From Saprospirales bacterium (GTDB taxonomy: Bacteria; Bacteroidota; Bacteroidia; Chitinophagales; Saprospiraceae), in assembly GCA_007693915.1 (NCBI GenBank), contig RECS01000163.1:1-64000 (forward strand): a stretch of 64,000 bases of DNA, in the 5' to 3' direction. The translations under genes were made by a program, and so were the position numbers. Shown in pieces: positions 30,169 to 40,380 of the stretch. The notes beneath the pieces are model-generated. The model had not been told where the DNA came from, did no database searches, and saw only the letters and a list, made by a program, of their open reading frames with translations. Every line of letters begins with the position of its first letter. The first letter of the stretch is position 1.

Positions 30169-32355
30169 ATGAATATAAATCAAAATAAAAACCCAAATAA
30201 GCCATCCGAAGGAAAAGATGGGGGACAGGGACCAAATAAGCCGGGTATCAGCTCCTATTGGATTTATGCCTTGATTGCCATTTTTCTTATTGCGCTAAAT
30301 GTAATGAGCTACAGTGGTGGTGGTAACGACCCTATCACTATGGGTAGATTTGAAAAAATGGTTTTGGCCGGTGATGTAGAAAAACTGGAAATCATCAATG
30401 AGCGAACAGCTCACGTTTTTATCAGGGCTTCAAGTCTTAGTAATACTGAATACCATGATGCTAATCAAACCTCCTTGTTTAGTGAGCGTCCACATTATCA
30501 CTTCAACATTGGGCCTGCGGAGTCATTTGCCAAGAGATTAGATGAACTGAATGCGCAATTACACACATCAGATCAGATCGATCCAATTTACATAGAGAGA
30601 CAAAACTGGTTAGGTCCCATATTGAGCTGGGTAATCCCATTTGCAATACTTATCGCAATATGGATTTTCATTATGCGAAGAGTAGCTGGTGGAGCTGGTG
30701 GAGCTGGTGGTCAGATATTCAATATAGGTAAAAGCAAGGCTACACTTTTTGATAAAAACACCAAGGTATCAGTAACTTTCGAAGATGTGGCAGGTCTGGA
30801 TGAAGCGAAAGAGGAGGTTATGGAAGTAGTTGATTTTCTAAAAAATCCGAATAAATACACTTCTCTTGGTGGAAAAATTCCTAAGGGTGTGTTGTTAGTA
30901 GGTCCTCCGGGAACCGGAAAAACCCTTCTTGCAAAAGCAGTTGCAGGTGAAGCAGGGGTTCCCTTCTTTTCTATATCCGGTTCTGATTTCGTTGAGATGT
31001 TCGTAGGAGTCGGAGCCTCTAGAGTTAGGGATCTTTTCAAACAAGCAAGGGAAAAGGCTCCATGTATTGTTTTTATAGACGAAATTGATGCCATTGGTCG
31101 AGCCAGAGGTAAGGGTGCAGTCCAAGGTGGAAATGATGAGCGAGAAAACACTCTAAACCAATTACTTGTTGAAATGGATGGTTTCAGCACAGACAAAGGT
31201 GTCATCCTTATGGCAGCTACGAACAGACCGGATGTCTTGGATTCAGCACTTTTGAGACCCGGAAGATTCGATCGCCAAATTGGAATTGATAGACCTGATC
31301 TAAAAGGTCGTGAAGATATTTTCAAAGTTCATTTACGCTCCATTAAAATTGGTCCGGATGTTAAGGCCAGTACATTGTCTGAAATGACACCCGGTTTCGC
31401 CGGTGCAGATATTGCAAATGTTTGTAACGAAGCTGCTCTGATTGCCGCTAGAAGAAATAAAAAGGCAGTAGATTTGGATGACTTTAACTATGCCCTCGAT
31501 AGGGTTATAGGAGGTCTTGAAAAGAAAAGTAAGATTATCAGTCCCGCGGAGAAGGAGATAATTGCCTACCATGAAGCAGGTCACGCCATTTGTGGGTGGT
31601 TTCTGGAGCATGCCTCTCCACTGGTGAAAGTAACCATAGTTCCACGGGGTATAGGGACACTCGGTTATGCCCAATATCTACCCAAGGAGGAGCACATCGT
31701 TAGAACTGAACAACTTTTGGACAGAATGTGTATGACTCTTGGGGGTCGTGCTGCCGAAAAGGTTATATTTGATAAAATTTCAACCGGCGCTCAAAGTGAC
31801 TTAGATCAAATCACCAAACAAGCCTACAGTATGATTATGGTGTATGGATTGAACGATAAAATTGGAAATGTTTCTTATCACGGAATGTCTCAAGATCAAT
31901 TCCAAAAACCATATTCAGACTTAACCGCTAAGGAAATAGATGAAGAGGTCAGAACCCTAATAGAAGGGCAATACAAAAGGGCAATCGAACTTCTCAATGA
32001 AAGGAGAGATGAATTGGAAATATTGGCACGGGCACTACTTGAAAGAGAGGTTCTTTTAAAGTCCGATTTAGAAAAACTTATTGGCAGGAGACCTCATGAC
32101 CCTCAGCCCATAGAAAAACCTGAGCAGAATGAGAAGGTGCAAAAGGTGGATTCAGAGCTTGAATCCACTACCAACGGCGCCGCCAAAAATGAACCTGTGG
32201 ATCTAAGTACGGAAGAAGATCAAGCTACTGAAACTGCAGATGTTATTGTGCCACCACCACTTCCTGGCAAATCCAAGATCGAAAAAAAAGAAAGCAAAGG
32301 TGATGATAGCAGCGTTTCATCAGAAAAAAATGACGATTCTGATGAAAAAGTTTAG
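30169..32355 (+). CDS. ftsH: ATP-dependent zinc metalloprotease FtsH
   Basis: [62 protein letters not shown]. Confidence 0.98.
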   Translation: MNINQNKNPNKPSEGKDGGQGPNKPGISSYWIYALIAIFLIALNVMSYSGGGNDPITMGRFEKMVLAGDVEKLEIINERTAHVFIRASSLSNTEYHDANQTSLFSERPHYHFNIGPAESFAKRLDELNAQLHTSDQIDPIYIERQNWLGPILSWVIPFAILIAIWIFIMRRVAGGAGGAGGQIFNIGKSKATLFDKNTKVSVTFEDVAGLDEAKEEVMEVVDFLKNPNKYTSLGGKIPKGVLLVGPPGTGKTLLAKAVAGEAGVPFFSISGSDFVEMFVGVGASRVRDLFKQAREKAPCIVFIDEIDAIGRARGKGAVQGGNDERENTLNQLLVEMDGFSTDKGVILMAATNRPDVLDSALLRPGRFDRQIGIDRPDLKGREDIFKVHLRSIKIGPDVKASTLSEMTPGFAGADIANVCNEAALIAARRNKKAVDLDDFNYALDRVIGGLEKKSKIISPAEKEIIAYHEAGHAICGWFLEHASPLVKVTIVPRGIGTLGYAQYLPKEEHIVRTEQLLDRMCMTLGGRAAEKVIFDKISTGAQSDLDQITKQAYSMIMVYGLNDKIGNVSYHGMSQDQFQKPYSDLTAKEIDEEVRTLIEGQYKRAIELLNERRDELEILARALLEREVLLKSDLEKLIGRRPHDPQPIEKPEQNEKVQKVDSELESTTNGAAKNEPVDLSTEEDQATETADVIVPPPLPGKSKIEKKESKGDDSSVSSEKNDDSDEKV

Positions 32356-32772
32356 TATTTAGTCCTTATTTTTTGATTGTCGGTTGTAGGGTTGGATTTT
32401 TAGCGATTAGCTATTTGACAGTAGGTTCAATGTGCAGCAGTTATCCCGAGTGTTTCACAAAATTTCTGCTGCAAAGCCAAACTGTCGGCTATAATTGAAA
32501 ATGCTTGAAATTTGTTGTCTTCAAAATTGGGCTATAATTCCTTTGGATAAAATCTTCTGCGCTTCCCAATTCTAGTGACATTTTTGCTTTTCGTAACAAA
32601 ATCTCATGAACAATCCTGAATAGCAAATTTAGTAAAGAAGTGCTCAATTCATAATATTGAGTAAATCAAGGATATACTTACATCCTAAAATCCTTTTTCC
32701 TGTACAAACTACCAATGGCTTTAGACCAAAAGTTACCGATTACAACACTTCGGTTTATCTCCAATATTTTGG

Positions 32773-32780
32773 TATTTTTG
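32773..32780 (+). promoter_or_regulatory. Putative -7 box (TATTTTTG) upstream of purB
   Basis: TAnnTTTG match ~95 nt upstream of the GTG start. Confidence 0.35.
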
Positions 32781-32874
32781 CAAAAATTCAAAAACTACTT
32801 AATCTAGTCCACCTATGTCAGGGTGGTTTTATTAAAAGTTGTTTCAAACATAGTCCAAAAAAACCAAAAATACC

Positions 32875-34224
32875 GTGAGCAAAATTAATTTTAATTTAGA
32901 AAGTATTTCGCCCATTGACGGAAGATATGCATCAAAAACCAGTGATTTGTCCAAATATTTCTCCGAATCTGCGCTTATTTTCTACAGGCTTAAAGTAGAG
33001 GTGGAATATTTTAAGGCATTGGTAGCAAAACCACTCCCTCAATTAAAGCAGATAAATCCCAAGGACCTTCAAATACTGGATGAAGTGCTGGAAACCTACT
33101 CTATCCAATCTGCCAAGCGAATCAAAGAGATAGAATTCGTTACTAACCACGATGTAAAAGCAGTGGAATACTTTTTAAAGGAAAAGATAAAAGGTACAAA
33201 AATTGAGGAACAACAGGAATTCATTCATTTTGGTTTGACCTCACAAGACATTAATAATACAGCTGTACCAATGAGTCATAAGGAGGCGCTTGATGAGGTG
33301 GTCATTCCTGCTATTTTAAAAGTAAAAAACAAAATTAGTGAGTTAGCAGAAGCCTGGAGTGATGTCCCTATGCTTGCTAAAACACATGGGCAGCCGGCCT
33401 CCCCAACAAGACTGGGTAAGGAGATGCAGGTTTTCGCGGAAAGGCTGGAACTACAATTCAATTTGCTTGACAAAATACCCCATAGTGGTAAATTTGGTGG
33501 AGCAACTGGTAATTTCAACGCTCACAAAGTAGCTTATCCGGAAATGGACTGGAAAGTGTTTGCAGATAAGCTACTCAATGAAAGACTTGGTCTTCAGAGA
33601 CAACAGACTACTACACAGATTGAACATTACGATAATCTCGCAGCTTTTTTTCAGACTTTTGTAAGAATAAATAACATTTTGACGGATTTTGCCAGAGATA
33701 TGTGGACTTATATCTCTATGGATTATTTTCAGCAAAAAACCATTGCTTCAGAGGTTGGTTCGTCTGCAATGCCTCATAAAGTAAATCCCATAGATTTCGA
33801 AAATGCAGAGGGAAATCTCGGTCTTGCGAATGCCCTGTTTAATTATCTCGCTAATAAATTACCCATATCGCGATTGCAGAGAGATCTGACGGATAGCACT
33901 GTGCTCAGGAATATCGGAGTCCCTTACGGACATATGCTAATCTCACTCAAATCACTGGAAAAGGGAATTAGCAAATTAAAACTCAATCAACAGCAATTAA
34001 ATGCAGATCTGGAAAGAAATTACATGGTGGTAGCTGAAGGAATTCAAAACATATTGCGAAGGGAAGGCATCGCCAATCCCTACGAACAGTTAAAATCATT
34101 AACCAGGGGAAGTCAAAAAATCGGAAAAGCTGAATTTGATAAGTTTATCGATTCACTGGAAATAGGGGATGAGTTGAAAGCAGAGCTAAAACAAATTACC
34201 CCTTTTAATTATCATGGATATTAA
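32875..34224 (+). CDS. purB: Adenylosuccinate lyase (GTG start)
   Basis: SPIDGRYASKTSDLSKYFSE, HFGLTSQDINNTA, KTHGQPASPTRLGKE, SSAMPHKVNPIDFENAEGN. Confidence 0.97.
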   Translation: MSKINFNLESISPIDGRYASKTSDLSKYFSESALIFYRLKVEVEYFKALVAKPLPQLKQINPKDLQILDEVLETYSIQSAKRIKEIEFVTNHDVKAVEYFLKEKIKGTKIEEQQEFIHFGLTSQDINNTAVPMSHKEALDEVVIPAILKVKNKISELAEAWSDVPMLAKTHGQPASPTRLGKEMQVFAERLELQFNLLDKIPHSGKFGGATGNFNAHKVAYPEMDWKVFADKLLNERLGLQRQQTTTQIEHYDNLAAFFQTFVRINNILTDFARDMWTYISMDYFQQKTIASEVGSSAMPHKVNPIDFENAEGNLGLANALFNYLANKLPISRLQRDLTDSTVLRNIGVPYGHMLISLKSLEKGISKLKLNQQQLNADLERNYMVVAEGIQNILRREGIANPYEQLKSLTRGSQKIGKAEFDKFIDSLEIGDELKAELKQITPFNYHGY

Positions 34225-34255
34225 TTTTGGTCTATACAGAAATTAAAACAGAGTG

Positions 34256-34849
34256 ATGTCAAATTTTAAGGCAAAATATATTAATAAGGACAGGTTTTAT
34301 GAGCTCCGTAAATTTAATTTTCTGGTACAGATACCTCCGGGTATTTCTATAGGCTTTATAGTTGGTGGTATGTTTGGAGAAACCAATTGGACGCTTATTG
34401 CCATCGGAGGTATTATTTATATTATTGCTGCATATTACTCCTATACCAGGCTGCAGGAATTCAAAAAACTTTATGAATCGTTTCCCAAGTTGAGGCTAAA
34501 TGAAACTGAATTGTTGCTGGATAGTGATGGGAAAAAGGAAAAAAGAGTAGGTATAAAGTCAGGGGAAAGAATACATCTTCAGGTCAGAACTACAAGCATT
34601 AGAGAACGTGTATTTGATTACTTTAAAAAGGATTATGCTGAGCTGTCAGCTAACTTCATCATCGTGAAGGGGAATAGATACGACTTTGTACTTGATTCGG
34701 ATTTTGCCCTAAGGAAATTACTGAAACTTCTCCCCATCTGGGAAGAAAAGGGTATTTTAGTTAGTTGGGACTTCGAAAAAGCATTTGGAAAGGAAATGAA
34801 ACGTCTGGGTCTAAAAACAAAAAAGTCAACAGATCAAACAAGACAATAA
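34256..34849 (+). CDS. Hypothetical protein with two N-terminal TM helices
   Basis: Intact ORF, hydrophobic FLVQIPPGISIGFIVGGMFG and LIAIGGIIYIIAAYYSY. Confidence 0.65.
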   Translation: MSNFKAKYINKDRFYELRKFNFLVQIPPGISIGFIVGGMFGETNWTLIAIGGIIYIIAAYYSYTRLQEFKKLYESFPKLRLNETELLLDSDGKKEKRVGIKSGERIHLQVRTTSIRERVFDYFKKDYAELSANFIIVKGNRYDFVLDSDFALRKLLKLLPIWEEKGILVSWDFEKAFGKEMKRLGLKTKKSTDQTRQ

Positions 34850-34858
34850 CAGAAGTAA

Positions 34859-35926
34859 TCAAGCCTTAAATTCCAGTAGCTTATTCTTAACAAAATCATC
34901 GAAAACTTTCCCTTCAAATGAGTGAAATTTCACTTGAATCGGTTGGATAAAAATGGGGATTTTTTGTTCTGCGAAGAATTTACTGTGCGGTTGTAATCTA
35001 ACGGCATCTTTCTCTGTAGTAACTATGAAGTGGATTTTCATTTCCAGTTGATCATACGTTTTTTTCAATTGCCCCATGTCGTAACTACTGAATTTGTGGT
35101 GATCGGGAAAAGCAAGTGAGTGTATTTTATCTACCCTATCCTGATAGTGATCAATTAATGGTTCAGGATTAGCTATGCCGGTCAACACAATGATTTCACC
35201 TCCGGGTTGTTCAACTAACTTTTTTCTTGCATCAAAAAAGTAATATGCAGGACCATATTCGAGGTAAGAGAAAAATAGCAGTTGATGGGATTTGAGTTTC
35301 AATTTTCTTTCAATGGCTTTTGCCTCCTCAAGAGTCAGATCGACCGGACTTTTGGTCACGACTACCGCATCTGCTCTTTTGGCTGCTGCAGGCCATTCTC
35401 TAAGACGACCCACCGGCAGAATAAAATCATCAACATACAGATCATTGTATTCCGAGAGTAAAATATTCAGATAGGGATTGACTTCTCTATGCTGGAAACC
35501 GTCATCCATGATGATCCCTTTTATATCGGGATATTTGCCGATCAGTTTAGGGATACCCGTACCCCTGCTTTCGGAAACAGCTACGGGTATATCGGGATTC
35601 TTTCTTTTTATCTGAAGAGGTTCGTCACCTGTGTTTTCAGCTTTATCCATTCTGTTGACCATTCTGAAACCACGGGATCTTCTTCCATAGCCTCTACTAA
35701 TTACACCAATTTTTATATACGGACTCAGCAGTTGAATCAAATATTCTACATGAGGACTTTTTCCTGACCCACCTACGGATAAATTTCCAATACTAACCAC
35801 CGGCACACTAAAGGTAATTGATCTGAGCACCTTTTTAGAATACAAATAATCATTGAGGCTCGCCCCCAAACCATACAACAGGGCAACTGGAAAAAGTAAA
35901 ATCTTGAGTAACCAATTATCCGTCAT
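34859..35926 (-). CDS. lpxK: Tetraacyldisaccharide 4'-kinase
   Basis: SIGNLSVGGSGKSPHVEYL, ISRGYGRRSRGF, MDDGFQHREVNPYLNILL. Confidence 0.95.
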   Translation of the reverse strand: MTDNWLLKILLFPVALLYGLGASLNDYLYSKKVLRSITFSVPVVSIGNLSVGGSGKSPHVEYLIQLLSPYIKIGVISRGYGRRSRGFRMVNRMDKAENTGDEPLQIKRKNPDIPVAVSESRGTGIPKLIGKYPDIKGIIMDDGFQHREVNPYLNILLSEYNDLYVDDFILPVGRLREWPAAAKRADAVVVTKSPVDLTLEEAKAIERKLKLKSHQLLFFSYLEYGPAYYFFDARKKLVEQPGGEIIVLTGIANPEPLIDHYQDRVDKIHSLAFPDHHKFSSYDMGQLKKTYDQLEMKIHFIVTTEKDAVRLQPHSKFFAEQKIPIFIQPIQVKFHSFEGKVFDDFVKNKLLEFKA

Positions 35927-35937
35927 AGATCAGTTTA

Positions 35938-36849
35938 TCAAAATGCAAACCCCAAGGAGAACATCAATGAAAAATTTCTTCTCTCACCCTCTCGTGCGAT
36001 AAACTCACGTTGTCCATCGAGACTTACTTTAGACACATAGTAGGGATCTCTAACCACATCTGCCAAACCGTATTTCACCTGCGCATTAAAATACAAGCCC
36101 TGATTAAAGAAATAAGTCAAACCACCGGTGAGGCCGTAATCAAAGCGGTGAAAATAGTCACCGTCCTTTTCTTCAAATTCAAAGTACGCCCCGGCTTCAG
36201 TTGGAGCAATTCTGGTGCGCCCGTCTATAACTATTTCTCCGGTTTCCTTATAAGACCCCAATCCCGAGCGATCTCTGAATGGTCTGAATTCATATACTAC
36301 ATCAAGAGGTTCAATTGCGGTATTGGTCTGAAGGGAGCGGCCTACAAAATTCATATCTCCTGATCCTCGACTTCCCACCATGAAGCCTGCATACACCCCC
36401 AGTGAAATCTCCACTTTATTAGCAATAAAAACCATTCCCTCAATCGGTATATCCAGGAAAACATTTGACCACCTCAGGTCTTCATCACGCGTACCTGTTG
36501 CATACCTGATGTTATCCTCATCCAAAAATATAAAATAGGAAGGTCCATTATAATCTATCCTTCCACCTCTTTGGTTGTAAATCAAACCAAATCTGGCTCC
36601 AAATAAATCGTCATAGAATCGGTATCTGCCCAAAATACCAATGTGAAAACCGGACTGAGAACCAAAAGACTCCAATTTGTTTCCATCCATATCCAATTCA
36701 GAGTCGTCCAGAAAACTTGAAAAGCTCATTCCCGCTTTAAAGCCAAGACTTAAGCCCTGAGCGGATGTATGGTTCAGAGAAACACAGAGGAAAAATACCA
36801 ATGGTAGAAAAAGAAGATTATTCATTAGTTTTTGTTTTTTATCGTCCAT
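35938..36849 (-). CDS. Outer membrane beta-barrel protein (PorT-like)
   Basis: Signal peptide, GLSLGFKAGMSFSSF and alternating beta-strand pattern ending in FSLMFSLGFAF. Confidence 0.72.
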   Translation of the reverse strand: MDDKKQKLMNNLLFLPLVFFLCVSLNHTSAQGLSLGFKAGMSFSSFLDDSELDMDGNKLESFGSQSGFHIGILGRYRFYDDLFGARFGLIYNQRGGRIDYNGPSYFIFLDEDNIRYATGTRDEDLRWSNVFLDIPIEGMVFIANKVEISLGVYAGFMVGSRGSGDMNFVGRSLQTNTAIEPLDVVYEFRPFRDRSGLGSYKETGEIVIDGRTRIAPTEAGAYFEFEEKDGDYFHRFDYGLTGGLTYFFNQGLYFNAQVKYGLADVVRDPYYVSKVSLDGQREFIAREGERRNFSLMFSLGFAF

Positions 36850-36954
36850 CTGTAAAGATGTCGGCTGTTAATTTTCTTGGGTCCAATAAAATCAAGATCA
36901 AATTTACAACAAAAAAATTAGTGCTATATATCAAGGTGGTAGGAAGATGTAAAT

Positions 36955-37003
36955 AAAAAAAGTGGTAGCCAAAAGTCGATTCGGGCTACCACTGTAGTTT
37001 TTT
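36955..37003 (-). terminator. Hairpin terminator for the thioredoxin-family gene
   Basis: AAAAAAAGTGGTAGCC...GGCTACCACT; T tract on the minus strand. Confidence 0.75.
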
Positions 37004-37034
37004 GTATAATTTTTATTGTTCTAAATTAGACGAA

Positions 37035-37514
37035 TCAATTGAGTAATTCTTCAATTGTACTAGTAAATTGATCATAAGACCCAACGAATCCTGTTCTACC
37101 AAGAGGGTCTATCTCAAATTGCCCGTTTGATTCATTCATATTTAGGTTAAAAACCCATATGGTAGGCACTCCTGTAACGTTAAAGGCTTCCCTCATGGAT
37201 TGATTCTGCTGACGGATCTGATCCGGAACTTGTTTTCTTCGAGGATTATCCAATTCTAATAACACGACATTTTCTTTTGCCCAGTCATTGAATTGGGGCT
37301 GGTTTATCACCGCTGCTGAAAACCTCCTACAAGGGGGGCACCAGTCACTACCTGTAAAATAAGCCATAATTGGCTTCCCGGTATTTTGAGATTCTTGGTA
37401 AGCTTCCTCAACAGTTACCAACCATCCTTCATGTGCAGGTTCATAATTTTCCACTTGAGCCAATATTGGCATTGAAAAAAGTGTCAATGTTAGAAAAGAT
37501 ATAAAGTACTTCAT
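37035..37514 (-). CDS. Secreted thioredoxin-family protein
   Basis: FTGSDWCPPCRRF active site, VTGVPTIWVF; start at MKYFISFL gives a signal peptide. Confidence 0.88.
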   Translation of the reverse strand: MKYFISFLTLTLFSMPILAQVENYEPAHEGWLVTVEEAYQESQNTGKPIMAYFTGSDWCPPCRRFSAAVINQPQFNDWAKENVVLLELDNPRRKQVPDQIRQQNQSMREAFNVTGVPTIWVFNLNMNESNGQFEIDPLGRTGFVGSYDQFTSTIEELLN

Positions 37515-37954
37515 TCTTATAATAATTTTTGATACTAAAGAAAATCGAAACTGAAATAGCTCGATATAAATGCAAATATAAGACATTCAGTCAAAATAGG
37601 AAAGAACTGAAACCTTAATAACGTAAAGTTAAACGAACGAAAGATTTTTAAATTCCTTACAATTTTTAATTTTTGTTAGTAGGTTGTTAATAAGCTGGGT
37701 TCAATTTTTCTTTTTATCACCATCTAAAATAATGGAACGCGATTAGAAACTATTTTTTACAAAAATTAACCCCCTAATTTTATTTTTTCTGCCCCAAATT
37801 TAGTTTTACTTTAAAAAAGAGATGTATTATTCATCCATCCATTTGGGTACTGCACGCTAAATCGATAGGTTTATTGAGGACAAGTAGAATCGATAATAAA
37901 TTCAGATTCGAGATAAATATCTAAGCTAGTTTGCCACCAATACAATCGTAAAGT

Positions 37955-38527
37955 CTAATTGGGGTCCATGGACTTTTTCCACTTGATATTGCAGCCACCA
38001 CCAGGTTTCTGATTTTCACTAACGTAGTCCCCTTGAAGCAAAGCATCTAAAGCAGCTGTTAAGTCAGAACCAGTTACAGGTATATCATTTCCAGGTCTTG
38101 AATCATCCATTTGACCTCTATAAACCAGATGAAGGTCGCGATCAAAGATGTAAAATTCGGGAGTACAAGCAGCATGATAAGCTCTAGCCACAGTCTGCGA
38201 TTCATCGTAAAGATAGGGGAAGGTATACCCCTCTTTTTTAGCAACTTCCTTCATTTTTTCCGGACTGTCATCTGGGTAATTTTCAACATCATTAGAACTG
38301 ATACCAATAAAACCAATTCCCTCATTTTTATAATGTGCTGTTATCTCAGCTAATTTGGAGTTAATGTACTTAACAAATGGACAATGGTTACAGAGGAACA
38401 TTATAACTGTTGCCATTTCACCAGTTATATCTCTCAAGTGCAAATCTTTACCGCTTACGGTATCGGGAAGTATGAAATCCGGTGCTTCTACACCTAATGC
38501 TAACATGTTACTCTCTGTATATGCCAT
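37955..38527 (-). CDS. Thioredoxin-like/AhpC-TSA family protein
   Basis: APDFILPDTVSGKDLHLRDI, MFLCNHCPFVKYINSKL, ACTPEFYIFD. Confidence 0.88.
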   Translation of the reverse strand: MAYTESNMLALGVEAPDFILPDTVSGKDLHLRDITGEMATVIMFLCNHCPFVKYINSKLAEITAHYKNEGIGFIGISSNDVENYPDDSPEKMKEVAKKEGYTFPYLYDESQTVARAYHAACTPEFYIFDRDLHLVYRGQMDDSRPGNDIPVTGSDLTAALDALLQGDYVSENQKPGGGCNIKWKKSMDPN

Positions 38528-38791
38528 TTGTTATTTTATTGTGGGTAAATGAATTCTTTACGATACAACTGTGATATTAATTTCTTCAGCTGCACCTTAA
38601 ATGCAAAGTTATTTAAAAAAATAAAAATTGAGGAAAAGAATTTTTACTCAAAGTTAAAAAATCACATTTCTAACACCTAGTAATTCAAATAGTTGTTAAC
38701 CAGAATAGTAGCAAAACATTTAGGTTACACATAATCTAATCAAATATAGCTATGATTTGAAATTGGTTCCACATTATTAAAGGATCCAGAC

Positions 38792-40228
38792 TCAATATTT
38801 AATTCTAAGCAATCTCAGTCTTGAACTGCTTTCACTTGGGATGATAATTTCATTTGTTGATATTTGATATGCGTTCCTAAATCGAAGTTTTACATTTTGA
38901 TGTTCGGTATTCATTACATTTTTTCTTTCCGAAAATCCATTTGCTGCCAGCAAAAACTCACTAACTGTGCTGTTGCCGGATATTTCATCATTGTATATCA
39001 GTCTCAAAAAATTAGGGCTTTCAACAATGAAATAAGAAGAAAACAAAGCACCATCATCATGGGAAATTTGCTTTTTATACAGGACTTCAAACCAATCTAA
39101 CTCGCCAATTCCGTCAAAAGAGCTAATAAGGACATCTTCGAGATGGTGGTCGGTCCAAATAGATCTGCCCATAGTCCTGCTCAACCCTCGTTGGGAATAA
39201 GTTGGGCGTCTTTCAAAGGTTTTATTGATCTCTGAAAAAATTATCACCCCTCCATCCTGTCGCAACATTATGTCCTGAACTTGTAATTCAATGACTGCGG
39301 CTCGGTTGATATTTCTTTCAGAAAAAGCAGCCAAAATATCAACCGAAAAAGGATGATAATTAAAAGTATAACTTAGACTATTATCCATTTTAAGAAATAG
39401 GGTAAACTGCCCTTCTGCTCTCCCGGCATTTCTTTCGTAATAAACCCCTCCTCCACTTATCTTTCTGTTCTTATGGTCAATAACAAATCTTTCGGAACCG
39501 GGAAGCCTGGTTTCCATTTCTATGGATTGATTATTGAGTTTTCCGTCCGGGTGAAGGTGTATAAACTCATAAAGAATGCCCCCTCTTCTAAAACCCCTTT
39601 CCTTTTGCTTTAACACCAAAACCATTTCACCCATATTTGAAACCAACATCTGTCTGAAGTCCTGCCTAAGGTTCCCTTCTAATTGCAAGTTTTGAGTCCA
39701 AATAACTTCTTTTTCCTGTATATCGTAACAGACTACTTGAAGGTTGGTATTATTATCCGAACGAAAAAAAAGTATCTTGGAAAAGTCATCGCTAATAGTG
39801 GCATAAAATACACTATATCCCATTAAATGGGATGCGCTAACAATAGAGGAGGAATCAATCAACTTTAAATTTTCATCAAATTCCCAATAGTAGATATCGA
39901 TGTCCTGACCATCTCTTTTTTGTGAAAAAAGGAAAAATGAATTTTCCCCCTGAGTGGATGCAATTATTCGACTGTTCCTTCGAATGATATCCACTTCAAC
40001 TGAGGACTTTAACCTTAGGTTTCTATCGAATGCATGGAGTTCTAACTGCTGATTTTTTATTGTGAGCAGGGCAGTGGTTTGATTCACATTTCCAATTATA
40101 CGAAAATGGTCATCAGAGCGAATTCCAATACCATCTGATACCGTCACCATTTGCGAAGAAGCAGAGAAGTATCCGAGAAACACCAACAAAAAAAGCGTTA
40201 AGATTTTTAAGTTTTTCGTCATCATCAA
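38792..40228 (-). CDS. Secreted hypothetical protein, propeller-like
   Basis: Intact 478 aa ORF with signal peptide and a repetitive beta-strand pattern; no family recognised. Confidence 0.65.
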   Translation of the reverse strand: MMMTKNLKILTLFLLVFLGYFSASSQMVTVSDGIGIRSDDHFRIIGNVNQTTALLTIKNQQLELHAFDRNLRLKSSVEVDIIRRNSRIIASTQGENSFFLFSQKRDGQDIDIYYWEFDENLKLIDSSSIVSASHLMGYSVFYATISDDFSKILFFRSDNNTNLQVVCYDIQEKEVIWTQNLQLEGNLRQDFRQMLVSNMGEMVLVLKQKERGFRRGGILYEFIHLHPDGKLNNQSIEMETRLPGSERFVIDHKNRKISGGGVYYERNAGRAEGQFTLFLKMDNSLSYTFNYHPFSVDILAAFSERNINRAAVIELQVQDIMLRQDGGVIIFSEINKTFERRPTYSQRGLSRTMGRSIWTDHHLEDVLISSFDGIGELDWFEVLYKKQISHDDGALFSSYFIVESPNFLRLIYNDEISGNSTVSEFLLAANGFSERKNVMNTEHQNVKLRFRNAYQISTNEIIIPSESSSRLRLLRIKY

Positions 40229-40380
40229 TATCTATAACGCAACAGACTATAAAAGGTGCTACAAGGCTTATGAAAATCTTTTAAAATTGTAGTACATGAT
40301 TTTAAAAAATGGTATACTTTTTGCTATTTTCGCGTTCGATTAATTTTTAAAAATATTGACAATCAAATAATTATCATCCG

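Noticed and set aside
30711-31325. 204 aa antisense ORF inside ftsH
   Set aside because: Shadow ORF of a conserved AAA/protease coding region; composition is typical of reverse-frame artefacts.
37035-38527. Two adjacent thioredoxin-family genes as a dedicated redox system for the Cys-rich peptide
   Set aside because: They lie ~4 kb away on the other strand with ordinary genes between; no evidence beyond shared cysteine chemistry.
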